From NCBI RefSeq assembly GCF_003260975.1, contig NZ_CP030041.1, positions 2,775,001 through 2,839,000 of the forward strand: 64,000 nucleotides of DNA. Reading direction: 5' to 3'. Below, one piece after another: positions 43,482 to 52,187 of this stretch; the stretch's first letter is position 1; every line of letters begins with the position of its first letter. A program made the translations under genes and the position numbers. The notes beneath the pieces are model-generated. The model saw nothing but the letters and a program-made list of their open reading frames with translations. It searched no databases and had not been told where the DNA came from. The stretch comes from Echinicola strongylocentroti. GTDB lineage: Bacteria; Bacteroidota; Bacteroidia; Cytophagales; Cyclobacteriaceae.

Positions 43482-45614
43482 ATGCCAGAAGTACTCACCC
43501 CTGAGAAGTTATCGACCTTTACTGTGGCCCTCATCGGAAATCCGAATGTGGGAAAAACTACGATATTTAACCGTCTGACTGGATTACGCCAAAAAGTGGG
43601 CAATTACCCAGGTGTGACGGTGGACAAGCGCTTTGCCTCCCTAAAAATAGGCGATCAAAACACTACCATCATTGACCTGCCAGGCACGTACAGCATCTAC
43701 CCCAACTCAGAAGATGAAGTGATCGTCCACCGTGTGCTCAATGGACTGGACAAGACCTCCAAGCCGGATTTTGTGCTGGCAGTAGTGGACATGTCCAGCA
43801 TGGAGCGAGGGCTGTTTTTGGTAACCCAGATCATGGATCTTGGGCTGCCCATGGCAGTAGTGCTCAATATGTCCGACACAGCAGAAGAGCAAGGGATCAA
43901 AGTCAAGACCCACCAACTATACAAAGCACTTGGCGTACCGGTCATCCAAACCAATGCCCGCAGCAACAAAGGCATCAGCGGCATTACTGACCTGATTGGC
44001 GACCAGATGTTTGAACAGCCTGCTTCGTTTTTGGAAAGCGACCGACTTTTGCCTGAGCAACTGTCCACTGCTATCCAAGAGCGTTTTTCACTGGACAATT
44101 CTTACCAAGCCTATCAGCTGATCCGCTTTCATGACAAAGAACCTATTCTAAGCCACGAAGAAAGTGAATGGCTCAGACAAGAAATAAAGGGGGCAGATTT
44201 TGACATCAAGTCCACCCAACTCCAAGAGACCCAAGACCGCTACGCTGCCATTCAGCAGGTGTTGGAAACGGTGGTAGAAAAGACCGACATGAAGAAAAAG
44301 CGGCTAACAGATATGTTGGACAAAGTCTTGCTTCATAAAATTGGTGGATATGCTATTTTCTTGGGGATTCTGTTGGTGATATTCCAAGCGGTATTTGCTT
44401 GGTCAGCAATGCCTATGGACCTAATTGATGGCTTTTTTGCCAGCTTGAGTGCGTCCGTGGCGGGATTATTACCGGAAGGGCTGCTCACTGACCTGATCAC
44501 AGAGGGGATTATCCCAGGGATTGGTGGAGTGGTAATTTTCATTCCTCAGATTGCGTTGTTATTTGCTTTCTTGGGGATTTTGGAAGATACCGGATACATG
44601 TCGCGCGTGGTCTTCTTGATGGACAGGCTCATGCGTCCCTTTGGCTTGAATGGCAAGAGTGTGGTGCCGTTGATTTCTGGCATTGCCTGTGCCATCCCCG
44701 GCATCATGGCTACCCGTAATATCGGCAATTGGAAAGACCGTCTGATCACGATCATGGTTACCCCTTTGATGAGCTGCTCGGCCAGACTTCCGGTATATGT
44801 CATCCTTATTGGTATCGCCGTTCCAGCTGCGAATATTGGGCCGTTTAACCTGCAGGCATTGGTCATGCTGGGCATGTACCTGTTGGGTGTGGTAGCGGTA
44901 TTGGTGACGGCCTGGGTGCTGAAACTTGTCCTGCATTTCAATGAAAGGAGCTATTTGATGGTAGAGATGCCATTGTTCAGAGTGCCGCGATGGAAAGATG
45001 TCCTGATCACCGTATACTCCAAATCGAAAACCTTCGTATTCGAAGCGGGGAAAGTGATTTTGGCCATTTCGATCGTCCTGTGGGTACTGGCGACCTATGG
45101 ACCGTCAAGCGCAAGGGAAGAGGCTATAGCCGCAGTGGAAGTCCCCGCTGATGGAGCATCCGAAGAAGAAATGCTCGATTATCAGCATACCCTTGAATCA
45201 GCAGAGCTGGAATCTTCGTACATAGGAATAGCTGGACGATTTATCGAGCCGGCCATTCGGCCTTTGGGCTATGATTGGAAAATAGGCATTGCGCTGATTA
45301 CTTCTTTTGCAGCCCGTGAGGTCTTTGTCTCCACGATGGCCACGCTCTACAGCGTCGGCAGTGAGGTGGAGGATGAATTGACCATTCAGGAAAAGCTGAA
45401 AAGCGAGGTGAATCCCACTACCGGCGAAGCGGTATTTAACTTGGCGACTGCTATTTCGCTGATGGTATTCTATGCTTTTGCGATGCAATGCATGAGTACC
45501 TTGGCGGTAGTATATCGTGAGACCAAAGGGTGGAAGTGGCCACTGATCCAGACCGTCTACATGACGGCCCTGGCCTATGTATCGGCCTTCATCGCCTATC
45601 AGCTGTTTTCGTAA
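43482..45614 (+). CDS. feoB: Ferrous iron transport protein B
   Basis: Inner-membrane Fe(II) transporter, 710 residues. The N-terminal G domain shows G1 GNPNVGKT (19-26), G3 DLPG (65-68) and G4 NMSD (129-132, serine in the place of the more usual Lys/Thr), then a helical spacer and a C-terminal membrane region from about 290 with two Gate modules (GIIPGIGGVVIFIPQIALLF, MSCSARLPVYVILIG). The PLISGIACAIPGIMATRNI segment is conserved in the family. It starts 7 bp after feoA and is followed by a small Cys-rich gene. Confidence 0.96.
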   Translation: MPEVLTPEKLSTFTVALIGNPNVGKTTIFNRLTGLRQKVGNYPGVTVDKRFASLKIGDQNTTIIDLPGTYSIYPNSEDEVIVHRVLNGLDKTSKPDFVLAVVDMSSMERGLFLVTQIMDLGLPMAVVLNMSDTAEEQGIKVKTHQLYKALGVPVIQTNARSNKGISGITDLIGDQMFEQPASFLESDRLLPEQLSTAIQERFSLDNSYQAYQLIRFHDKEPILSHEESEWLRQEIKGADFDIKSTQLQETQDRYAAIQQVLETVVEKTDMKKKRLTDMLDKVLLHKIGGYAIFLGILLVIFQAVFAWSAMPMDLIDGFFASLSASVAGLLPEGLLTDLITEGIIPGIGGVVIFIPQIALLFAFLGILEDTGYMSRVVFLMDRLMRPFGLNGKSVVPLISGIACAIPGIMATRNIGNWKDRLITIMVTPLMSCSARLPVYVILIGIAVPAANIGPFNLQALVMLGMYLLGVVAVLVTAWVLKLVLHFNERSYLMVEMPLFRVPRWKDVLITVYSKSKTFVFEAGKVILAISIVLWVLATYGPSSAREEAIAAVEVPADGASEEEMLDYQHTLESAELESSYIGIAGRFIEPAIRPLGYDWKIGIALITSFAAREVFVSTMATLYSVGSEVEDELTIQEKLKSEVNPTTGEAVFNLATAISLMVFYAFAMQCMSTLAVVYRETKGWKWPLIQTVYMTALAYVSAFIAYQLFS

Positions 45615-45637
45615 ATAACCAAAAAACACAGGAACTT

Positions 45638-45781
45638 ATGTGGCAAGAAATTATTGTATGGACGTTGTTTGTGGGGATTATTGGCTGGAAAGTGTACCAA
45701 TATTTCAAGCCCAAGAAATCCAATGGACTGGACTGTGGCTGTGGCAAATGTGATGTGGCCAAGAAAGGGGATTTGAATTGA
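45638..45781 (+). CDS. FeoB-associated Cys-rich membrane protein
   Basis: 47 residues: one N-terminal membrane helix (EIIVWTLFVGIIGWKVYQYF) and a cytosolic tail GLDCGCGKCDVAKK. This is the form of the FeoB-associated Cys-rich family (PF12669), often found directly after feoB. ATG 45638 lies 23 bp past the feoB stop. Probably helps FeoB function or iron handling, by association only. Confidence 0.85.
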   Translation: MWQEIIVWTLFVGIIGWKVYQYFKPKKSNGLDCGCGKCDVAKKGDLN

Positions 45782-45833
45782 TTGGAAAATTGGAAGATTG
45801 AAAAATTGTAATAACTAATCTAACGCTTTCCCA

Positions 45834-46712
45834 CTACTTATTGCCGGCAGCTTCTTGAGTTTCCTCCATCTTCACCGTTGCACCAGCTAGGGAAACCACT
45901 GCAGTAATCAAAAAGAACAACAGGCTAAAGGCTACCGCAATATTTTTATCAATGCCCATGTATTCATGGCTAAAGATAAACACCAATTCCCGTGCGCCCA
46001 CACCGCCAATAGTGAGCGGCAATACCGCTACGATCGAAGACAGTAAAAAGACAAACTGGTATTCGAGGACTTGCTCATGGACTCCCAAAGCAAGCAGGAT
46101 AAAATAGGCACAAATAAGCTGGGCAGACTGTACCAAAAGCGAATAGCCACTGGTAACCGCTGTAGCACGTCTAAAAGTAGGAAACCACCACCTCACCACG
46201 CCAGCAAATACCAAGGGCACTATGGCGAGGCCAATGCCAGCGACGATATCCAAGTCAATGCCCCATGGAGCTGTCCACTCCACCTTTACAAAAAACCAAA
46301 TGACCAGCAGTAGCCATACCAATGCGGCAAGTCCGCTCACACGGTCAAGGAGCACGGCAGCGAGGAGTTTTTTTACCTTGGCTTCAAAGCGCTTATTGAG
46401 CCAGTAGACTTTGTACCCGTCGCCGCCTATTCCTCCGGGAAGGAAGAGATTATAGAACATCCCAATCCAGTACAGCTTGAGGTTTTGGCGCTCACTGAGG
46501 CGCACGGTTAAGTTCCGGAAAAGGCAATTGAGCCGGAGGGAAGAAAGGGCTTTGGAAAGTACAAAACATAGCGCTGCAATGGTGAGATAACCGAAGTTGG
46601 CCTTCTTGATTACCTGCCAGGTCGCATCCATGTCTATTTTTCGAAACACCAAGTAAATGGCCACTCCTGTGAGCAGCAGTTTCAGGAGTAGCTTTAGTGT
46701 TTTCTTATTCAC
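45834..46712 (-). CDS. UPF0104 / LPG-synthase-like integral membrane protein
   Basis: About 292 residues with seven to eight membrane segments. Seen: FYNLFLPGGIGGDGYKVYWL and AVLLDRVSGLAALVWLLLV, the two signatures of the lysylphosphatidylglycerol-synthase-TM/AglD-like family, and IGGVGARELVF. Members flip or modify lipids, or act with glycosyltransferases. I prefer GTG 46712 (VNKKTLKLLLKLLLTG), which overlaps the GT2 stop by 8 bp; ATG 46760 would add a basic 16-residue leader inside the GT2 gene. The overlap argues for joint expression with that glycosyltransferase. Confidence 0.82.
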   Translation of the reverse strand: MNKKTLKLLLKLLLTGVAIYLVFRKIDMDATWQVIKKANFGYLTIAALCFVLSKALSSLRLNCLFRNLTVRLSERQNLKLYWIGMFYNLFLPGGIGGDGYKVYWLNKRFEAKVKKLLAAVLLDRVSGLAALVWLLLVIWFFVKVEWTAPWGIDLDIVAGIGLAIVPLVFAGVVRWWFPTFRRATAVTSGYSLLVQSAQLICAYFILLALGVHEQVLEYQFVFLLSSIVAVLPLTIGGVGARELVFIFSHEYMGIDKNIAVAFSLLFFLITAVVSLAGATVKMEETQEAAGNK

Positions 46713-47646
46713 CTTCGAAGACTTCTTTGATGGTATAGGTCTTTTTATCCTGTGACTCAAAGTACGTCCTGACGATGATCTCCGCCACGATACCAGTGGT
46801 GATCAGCTGCAGTCCCCCCAAAATCAAGATCAGTCCGACCAACAGAATCGGCCTGCCCCAGATGTCCTCACCAAGGATTTTGAGCACCAAAAGGTAAAAA
46901 TTGATAAGGGCACCGGAAATTAATGCCAAAAGCCCCAGTCCACCGAAAATATGAATGGGCCGTTGGAGGTATTTTTGGAAGAAAAGCATCAGGATCAGGT
47001 CTGCCAAGACCTTAAAAGTCCTGTTCAAGCCATATTTGGAAGTGCCATGGATCCGAGGATGGTGCTTGACATTCACCTCCGTCATCCGAGCTCCTTCCTG
47101 CTTGGCCAGCACCGGGATAAATCGGTGCAATTCCCCATAAAGCCCCATATTCTGGGCGATATTTGCCTTATATACCCGCAGGCTACAGCCATAATCCTTG
47201 AGGTATACCTTGGTGGTATTTCGGATCATCCAATTGGCAAACTTGCTGGGCAATTTTCTCAACACAAAACCATCTTGCCGGTTGGCACGCACACCTGCCA
47301 CTACATCCCAGTCCTCGTCGATGGCTTTTTGGAGCATCATCGGAATGTCTGATGGATCGTTTTGCAAGTCCCCGTCCATCGTGACGATGTACTCTCCAAT
47401 GGCATTGTCTATGCCAGCTGCCAGGGCTGTGGTCTGCCCATAGTTTTTGTTAAAAATCAATACTTTGGTATTTCCATTGGCGTGTTCTTTGGCCTTGGCC
47501 ACTGTTTGGTCAGTGCTACCGTCATCTACTAAAATCAACTCGTAAGAAATCTCCTCAAGGGCTGTGTAAACAGCGGCTAAAAGAGGTGCTATGTTTTCCT
47601 CTTCGTTATAAACCGTGACAACGAGAGAAAGCTGTAATTTGGACAT
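46705..47646 (-). CDS. GT2 glycosyltransferase with two C-terminal membrane helices
   Basis: 313 residues of the DPM1/ArnC/GtrB-like type, which transfers sugar to polyprenyl phosphate. Seen: LSLVVTVYNEEENI, the metal-binding DGSTDQT and TMDGDLQNDP motifs, YGCSLRVYKAN and HHPRIHGTSKYGLNRTFK, then two membrane helices (IFGGLGLLALISGALINFYLL, PILLVGLILILGGLQLITTG). I start at ATG 47646 (MSKLQLSLVV), not the upstream frame. A -7 box on this strand (TAATTTTG, 47671-47664) with TTGG 19 bp upstream fits. Divergent from the GT39 gene. Confidence 0.9.
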   Translation of the reverse strand: MSKLQLSLVVTVYNEEENIAPLLAAVYTALEEISYELILVDDGSTDQTVAKAKEHANGNTKVLIFNKNYGQTTALAAGIDNAIGEYIVTMDGDLQNDPSDIPMMLQKAIDEDWDVVAGVRANRQDGFVLRKLPSKFANWMIRNTTKVYLKDYGCSLRVYKANIAQNMGLYGELHRFIPVLAKQEGARMTEVNVKHHPRIHGTSKYGLNRTFKVLADLILMLFFQKYLQRPIHIFGGLGLLALISGALINFYLLVLKILGEDIWGRPILLVGLILILGGLQLITTGIVAEIIVRTYFESQDKKTYTIKEVFEGE

Positions 47647-47663
47647 ACCATATAAAATTTGGT

Positions 47664-47694
47664 CAAAATTACAGCTTTTTTGCACGGTCACCAA
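47664..47694 (-). promoter_or_regulatory. Promoter of the GT2 gene
   Basis: On the minus strand TTGG (47694-47691), a 19-bp spacer and TAATTTTG (47671-47664) fit the Bacteroidota TTTG-N19-TAnnTTTG pattern. The transcript would begin about 10 nt before ATG 47646. Confidence 0.55.
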
Positions 47695-47758
47695 GTCCCA
47701 TAATCAAAACCTAACTTTTTAATAATGCTTTATTGACATCAAGGAAGAGGATAGCGCG

Positions 47759-47766
47759 TAATTTTG
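47759..47766 (+). promoter_or_regulatory. -7 box just upstream of the GT39 gene
   Basis: TAATTTTG lies 4 bp before ATG 47771. If it is the real -7 box, the transcript starts near 47772 and translation must begin at the second in-frame ATG (47783), on a leader of about 10 nt. No good -33 box is present at the standard spacing. Confidence 0.4.
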
Positions 47767-47770
47767 GCCT

Positions 47771-49363
47771 ATGGAAAATATCATGGACAAAAAAGGACTC
47801 ATTTCCAGCCTACTGTTGTTGATAGCCTTATTTTTACATTTTTCCAACCTCCATGGACTTAGTATTTACGCACTGGACGAAGCAAAAAACGCCACTGCTG
47901 CCATAGAAATGCTCCAACAGAGGGAATGGGTCGTTCCTACATTCAATGGTGAATACCGCTTTGACAAGCCTCCTCTCCACTATTATTTTTTTATATTGGC
48001 TTATCAGCTCTTTGGCATCAATGAGTTTGCTGCGCGTTTTTTTCCCGCCTTGTTTGGTTTTTTGACAGTGTACTTTACGTATCGTTTTGCCAGAAAGAAC
48101 CTGGGATATCGTGCTGGCATCCTGACGCTACTTGTACTCACCTCCAGTCTCCATTGGTATATCCAGTTTCATATGGCCGTACCAGATCCATTTTTGATTT
48201 TTTTTATGACCATGGCGTTCATGGCATTTTACGAATGGTCCCTATCAGGTTTTCGTTCTACTATGCTGATGCTGGTCACTTATGCGTCACTAGGGTTGGC
48301 CGTACTTTCTAAAGGCCCAGTGGGGGTATTACTGCCTTGCATAGCCTTTTTGGTATATGGACTGGTAATGCAGCTGCTTAATGGCAAAAGACTGCAACGA
48401 ATTTTTCACCCCATGGGCTTGGCCGTATTTTTCCTGATCGCTTTGCCTTGGTATGTGCTGGTAGCCACCAAAACCAATGGCCTTTGGATAGAAGAGTTTA
48501 TCTTTAAGCATAACCTCAATCGGTTTTCGGCTCCTATGGAAGGGCACGGAGGAGGCTTTTGGTTGACATGGCTGTTTGTGCTCGGCGGAATGCTGCCCTT
48601 TGCTTTTTTTCTGTTGCAAGGCATATGGCATACGCTAAAATTCCGGACTAATAGAGTCACGACATTTTCCTTAATTTCTGCGACCACCATCATTGTGTTT
48701 TTCATGCTGGCAGGCACCAAGCTCCCAAATTACACCGTACCGGCCTATCCGTTTTTGGCCATCATCATTGGGAATTACCTCAATGATATGACCATAAAAA
48801 AACAATGGAAGCCGTTACTGGTGCCTGCGGTATTAATTGCCATGCTGTTGATTGCTTTACCTTTTGGCATTTACTTTGGGTTATCGGCGGATCGATCGTT
48901 GACTGTTTCTTGGAGTATGTTATGGCTATTCTTCATCCCCACGATGGCAGTTCCACTAATGATAATGGCCTTATATAAAAAACGGGCTGAAGCGTTTGTA
49001 TTTTATTATGGTGGTAGTTTTATGTTAGTAGCGTTGATCTTTTTTTGGCTTGCCTTTCCGAAAATCGACCGCCAAAATCCTGTTCTTGCTGCCAAAACCT
49101 ATGCTCTTTCCGCTAACAATTGGTACTACTTCAAAATTTACAACCCAGCATTTTCATTTTATCTCCGACAGCCACTGGAAAACATCCAAGAGGTCGGCAC
49201 GCCCAAACATGCATCAGGCTACTTGATCACCAGAAAAACCCATCTCAAGGAATTGGAAATGTTAGGTATTCGCTACAAAAAAGTCTTTGAGGGAAAAGAC
49301 CTGTTCGAATCACCTACTACCGTGATCCTTCAGCTGACACCCAAGGAGCAGGCATTTAGGTAA
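47771..49363 (+). CDS. ArnT-like / GT39 membrane glycosyltransferase
   Basis: 530 residues with about 12 membrane segments, of the PMT/ArnT superfamily that transfers sugar from a polyprenyl-phosphate donor. Seen: the periplasmic acidic loop YALDEAKNATAAIEMLQQ with EYRFDKPPLHYYF, and YRAGILTLLVLTSSLHWY. The donor could be the product of the neighbouring GT2 enzyme, which makes a polyprenyl-phosphate sugar in related systems; that link is inference. Start is uncertain: ATG 47771 or, better suited to the -7 box at 47759, ATG 47783 (MDKKGLISSLL). Confidence 0.87.
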   Translation: MENIMDKKGLISSLLLLIALFLHFSNLHGLSIYALDEAKNATAAIEMLQQREWVVPTFNGEYRFDKPPLHYYFFILAYQLFGINEFAARFFPALFGFLTVYFTYRFARKNLGYRAGILTLLVLTSSLHWYIQFHMAVPDPFLIFFMTMAFMAFYEWSLSGFRSTMLMLVTYASLGLAVLSKGPVGVLLPCIAFLVYGLVMQLLNGKRLQRIFHPMGLAVFFLIALPWYVLVATKTNGLWIEEFIFKHNLNRFSAPMEGHGGGFWLTWLFVLGGMLPFAFFLLQGIWHTLKFRTNRVTTFSLISATTIIVFFMLAGTKLPNYTVPAYPFLAIIIGNYLNDMTIKKQWKPLLVPAVLIAMLLIALPFGIYFGLSADRSLTVSWSMLWLFFIPTMAVPLMIMALYKKRAEAFVFYYGGSFMLVALIFFWLAFPKIDRQNPVLAAKTYALSANNWYYFKIYNPAFSFYLRQPLENIQEVGTPKHASGYLITRKTHLKELEMLGIRYKKVFEGKDLFESPTTVILQLTPKEQAFR

Positions 49364-49437
49364 ATTTATTTGGCACGGCCAATCACCAAAACGTCCCCAC
49401 CATTTTTATATATCTCCCAAAGCCTCTAAATTACGGC

Positions 49438-51042
49438 ATGATAAATGAAACCATAGCCCGATTCCTCTGCTTTACTTTAATTTGCCTAAGCGTTTTAGGA
49501 TGTAAAAACGGTGATCAAACACCTTCCAAGCCCAATATCATACTCATTTACGCAGATGATTTAGGAAAAGGAATGCTCAGCCACGAAGGCCAGCAACATC
49601 TCTCTACACCAAACATCGATCGCTTGGCTGCTGAGGGGATGAAGTTTACCAATGCCTCAGGAAGCATGCTTTGCGCTCCTGCCAGGGCATCGCTGATCAC
49701 AGGACTGCACGATTGCCATGATCCGGCATTTCCTATCACTGATGGTACATTGTACCAACGTGTCGGAGACTCCACTTATAGCGTGAAGGAAATAGAACAA
49801 ATGATCAATACTACCCTAGCTCCTATTCCTGACTCCCAGGTCTTTTTAGGCCAAGTAGCGCAGGAAGCTGGATATGTTACAGGGCAATTTGGCAAACTGG
49901 AATGGGGATTTTCGGTATCTGACCATCAAATGCAGCGTCACGGCTGGGATCAGTATTTTGGTTATCTTGACCATAATCGGGCACATGGATTTTATCCACC
50001 TTATTTATTCGAGAATGGACAGCTGGTAAACATTCCGGGAAATACCCGTGCTGACTGTGGCAAGACCATCGAGCTTGAGACGCAAAAAGCCTATGATGAC
50101 CGATGGGACATGACCGGCAAAGCCGTTTATTCACAGGATTTGTTTATGGATAAAGTACTGGGTTTTATCCGGAGCAATAAAGACCAGCCTTTCTTTCTCT
50201 ATTTCCCTACCCAGCTGCCACATGGCCCAGTGGCGGTGCCGTCCGTTCATCCTGAAGTCGCCGCATCCACTGAGCTTACCCAAATAGAAAAGGAATATGC
50301 CTCCATGGTGAAAATGCTCGACGATAATGTCGGTCAAATTTTGGAGGAACTGGATCGCCTGCAATTAGCAGAAAACACCATGGTGATTTTCACCAGTGAT
50401 AATGGCCATGAGATTTACTACACGAAGGAAGGCAGGGTGCTGAAGCCCTACACCAATATGCAAACAGGTGAACGGTTTGACAATTTGGACGACAAATATT
50501 ACAGTGAACTTGCTGGTGATATTTTTAATGGAAATAACGGGCGTGCCGGGATGAAGAGAAGCAACTTGCAGGGCGGACTGGAAGTGCCGCTTATTGTGAG
50601 ATGGCCAGGCCATACACCTGCAGGCAGTACCTCTGATCTCCTGGTCACCAATTATGATTGGCTACCTACGGTAGCGGAGGTTACAGGCTTTCAAAAGGAA
50701 TTTGATACAGACGGCATCAGCTTCATGCAAGAAGTGACAGATAAAGAACAAGCAAACACACACGAGTTTATCGTTCACTCGTCATTTGAAGGGCCTACTT
50801 TGATAGCAGCAGACGGCTGGAAATTGCGGTATTTTATCCGCAAAGATACCTTTGAGCTTTTTTACCTACCAGATGACTATAAAGAAACGAATGATCTATC
50901 AGCCAACAACCCCGAACGCCTAGAGAAAATGAAAAAACAGCTTTTAGCAGCTTGTCATGGGGATTATACGAACGGATGGTACAAACCTGCAGTCAATCAA
51001 CTGAACGTAGAAGCTATGTGGAAGAACAAACAAGGAAATTAG
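49438..51042 (+). CDS. Sulfatase, family S1, lipoprotein
   Basis: 534 residues with a lipoprotein leader (LICLSVLGC, Cys 22). The alkaline-phosphatase fold shows NIILIYADDLGKG (metal Asp pair) and the formylglycine motif LCAPARASLITG with Cys 79, a C-x-P-x-R core. TMVIFTSDNGHE supplies the second metal Asp/Asn. It would cleave a sulfate ester, typical of marine or host glycan foraging, after maturation by a sulfatase-modifying enzyme not seen here. An N-terminal DxxHDCHDP stretch and a C-terminal region without extra domain complete it. It begins 74 bp after the GT39 stop. Confidence 0.9.
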   Translation: MINETIARFLCFTLICLSVLGCKNGDQTPSKPNIILIYADDLGKGMLSHEGQQHLSTPNIDRLAAEGMKFTNASGSMLCAPARASLITGLHDCHDPAFPITDGTLYQRVGDSTYSVKEIEQMINTTLAPIPDSQVFLGQVAQEAGYVTGQFGKLEWGFSVSDHQMQRHGWDQYFGYLDHNRAHGFYPPYLFENGQLVNIPGNTRADCGKTIELETQKAYDDRWDMTGKAVYSQDLFMDKVLGFIRSNKDQPFFLYFPTQLPHGPVAVPSVHPEVAASTELTQIEKEYASMVKMLDDNVGQILEELDRLQLAENTMVIFTSDNGHEIYYTKEGRVLKPYTNMQTGERFDNLDDKYYSELAGDIFNGNNGRAGMKRSNLQGGLEVPLIVRWPGHTPAGSTSDLLVTNYDWLPTVAEVTGFQKEFDTDGISFMQEVTDKEQANTHEFIVHSSFEGPTLIAADGWKLRYFIRKDTFELFYLPDDYKETNDLSANNPERLEKMKKQLLAACHGDYTNGWYKPAVNQLNVEAMWKNKQGN

Positions 51043-51122
51043 CCATGATCAGTGGACAGTGGCTCTTCAGCCAGCTGTGGACAGCAAATGTCAGAACCTT
51101 CCAACATTACCATATTCAGCCC

Positions 51123-51788
51123 TCAACTCCTCCACAAGTAAGGAAATAAGATGTAGGCTGTGGTACCGATAATGGCGTTGATGGCAAGTAGGCTGATCAA
51201 CTTATCAGCACTTACCCCTCTGTCCAGCCCATCGATGGCATTTTTCGAAATGCGGATGGCCATCAACAGAATAGGAATGATAATGGGAAAGCTCAGGATG
51301 GCCATAAGCGTGGCGTTATTACTGGCCTTGGAAGCTATCCCCGACACCATGGTCAAGCAAGCTGAAAAACCGATGGCTCCCAACAGCAAGTTCAGCACAA
51401 AAAGTCCCTGGTCCTGCACGGGATTACCCAAAATAACGCTAAAAACCAAGTATCCCAAAATCGCCAAAACAGCCGTCAGCAAGGTATTATAGATGATTTT
51501 GGAAATAATGATTCCTTCTGGCGAAGCGATCATATAATAGTAAAGCTGTCGGCCTTGGTGCTCCTGGACAAAACTCTTGGCCACGGCGTTTACAGACGAA
51601 AAGAGGATGATGATCCAATAAAGCGCGTTCCAAGTCGGAACGGAAATATTACCCTGCTTGGCCCCCACACTCAGGTAAGTAATAAAAACAGCACTGACCA
51701 CATAAAGCAAAATACCGTTAAGTGCATATTTCTGACGCCATTCCAGCGTTATCTCTTTTTTGATCAGTACGATGATTTCTTTCCACAT
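51123..51788 (-). CDS. ccmB: Heme exporter CcmB-like membrane protein
   Basis: 221 residues with six membrane segments, of the CcmB ABC-permease family used in cytochrome c maturation. Seen: MWKEIIVLIKKEITLEWRQKY start, FVQEHQGRQLYYYMIASPEGII and LFVLNLLLGAIGFSACLTMVSG. ATG 51788 is used; the longer frame adds 33 residues without family likeness. A -7 box TATATTTG on the minus strand (51803-51796) puts the transcript start within about 2-8 nt of this ATG, i.e. nearly leaderless. CcmA, CcmC and the others are not in the window. Confidence 0.87.
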   Translation of the reverse strand: MWKEIIVLIKKEITLEWRQKYALNGILLYVVSAVFITYLSVGAKQGNISVPTWNALYWIIILFSSVNAVAKSFVQEHQGRQLYYYMIASPEGIIISKIIYNTLLTAVLAILGYLVFSVILGNPVQDQGLFVLNLLLGAIGFSACLTMVSGIASKASNNATLMAILSFPIIIPILLMAIRISKNAIDGLDRGVSADKLISLLAINAIIGTTAYILFPYLWRS

Positions 51789-51795
51789 GATCCCG

Positions 51796-51803
51796 CAAAT
51801 ATA
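51796..51803 (-). promoter_or_regulatory. -7 box of ccmB
   Basis: TATATTTG on the minus strand, a perfect match to TAnnTTTG, immediately upstream of the ccmB start. The -33 region is not convincing. Confidence 0.45.
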
Positions 51804-52053
51804 GGGAAAAGTGAAAAGCATAATCGTAGAAGACAGACAAAAGTCAGGGCGAACGCATTTAAAAAAGTTATTTTTGCTGTTTACCATGGGCGTTGCCCAT
51901 GGCTATGGATGTTACGCCCTTTCAGGGCTTTTTTATGCTGCTAGTCTTTTTCAATTTAAGCAAAAAATCAGCGCAAATCATCAGCGTTCCATCAGCCCCT
52001 CAGTTTTTCCGCTTGATTCCTTATTGGATCAAAAAGTCATTTTCTGTAAATAA

Positions 52054-52181
52054 AGGCTGTCTTATACATCTGCGCCCTTGCGAGGAGCCTGCGACGCGGC
52101 AATCTCGCCTTCAAAGGCAAGATTTCTTCACTCCGCTGTTGCTGCATTCGCAATGATTTTTTTTGATTTATAAGACAGCCT
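52054..52181. repeat. ~130-bp inverted-repeat element after serS
   Basis: AGGCTGTCTTATA (52054-52066) and its exact complement (52169-52181) bracket a core with AATCTCGCC-TTCAAA-GGCAAGATT and TTGCTGCATTCGCAATGA. The plus-strand end runs into CTCTTTTTTT. The core resembles the GCAATCTC...CGCAATGACG repeats widely seen in bacterial intergenic space, and diverged parts occur at 16703 and 21899 here. Confidence 0.6.
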
Positions 52182-52187
52182 CTTTTT

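Larger units (their letters stand above)
51789..52187. other. Non-coding space between CcmB and SerS
   Basis: 399 bp. The left part has a short CCATGGGCGTTGCCCATGG palindrome and GGGCTTTTTT; the right part is the inverted-repeat element at 52054-52181. No gene character. Confidence 0.6.
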
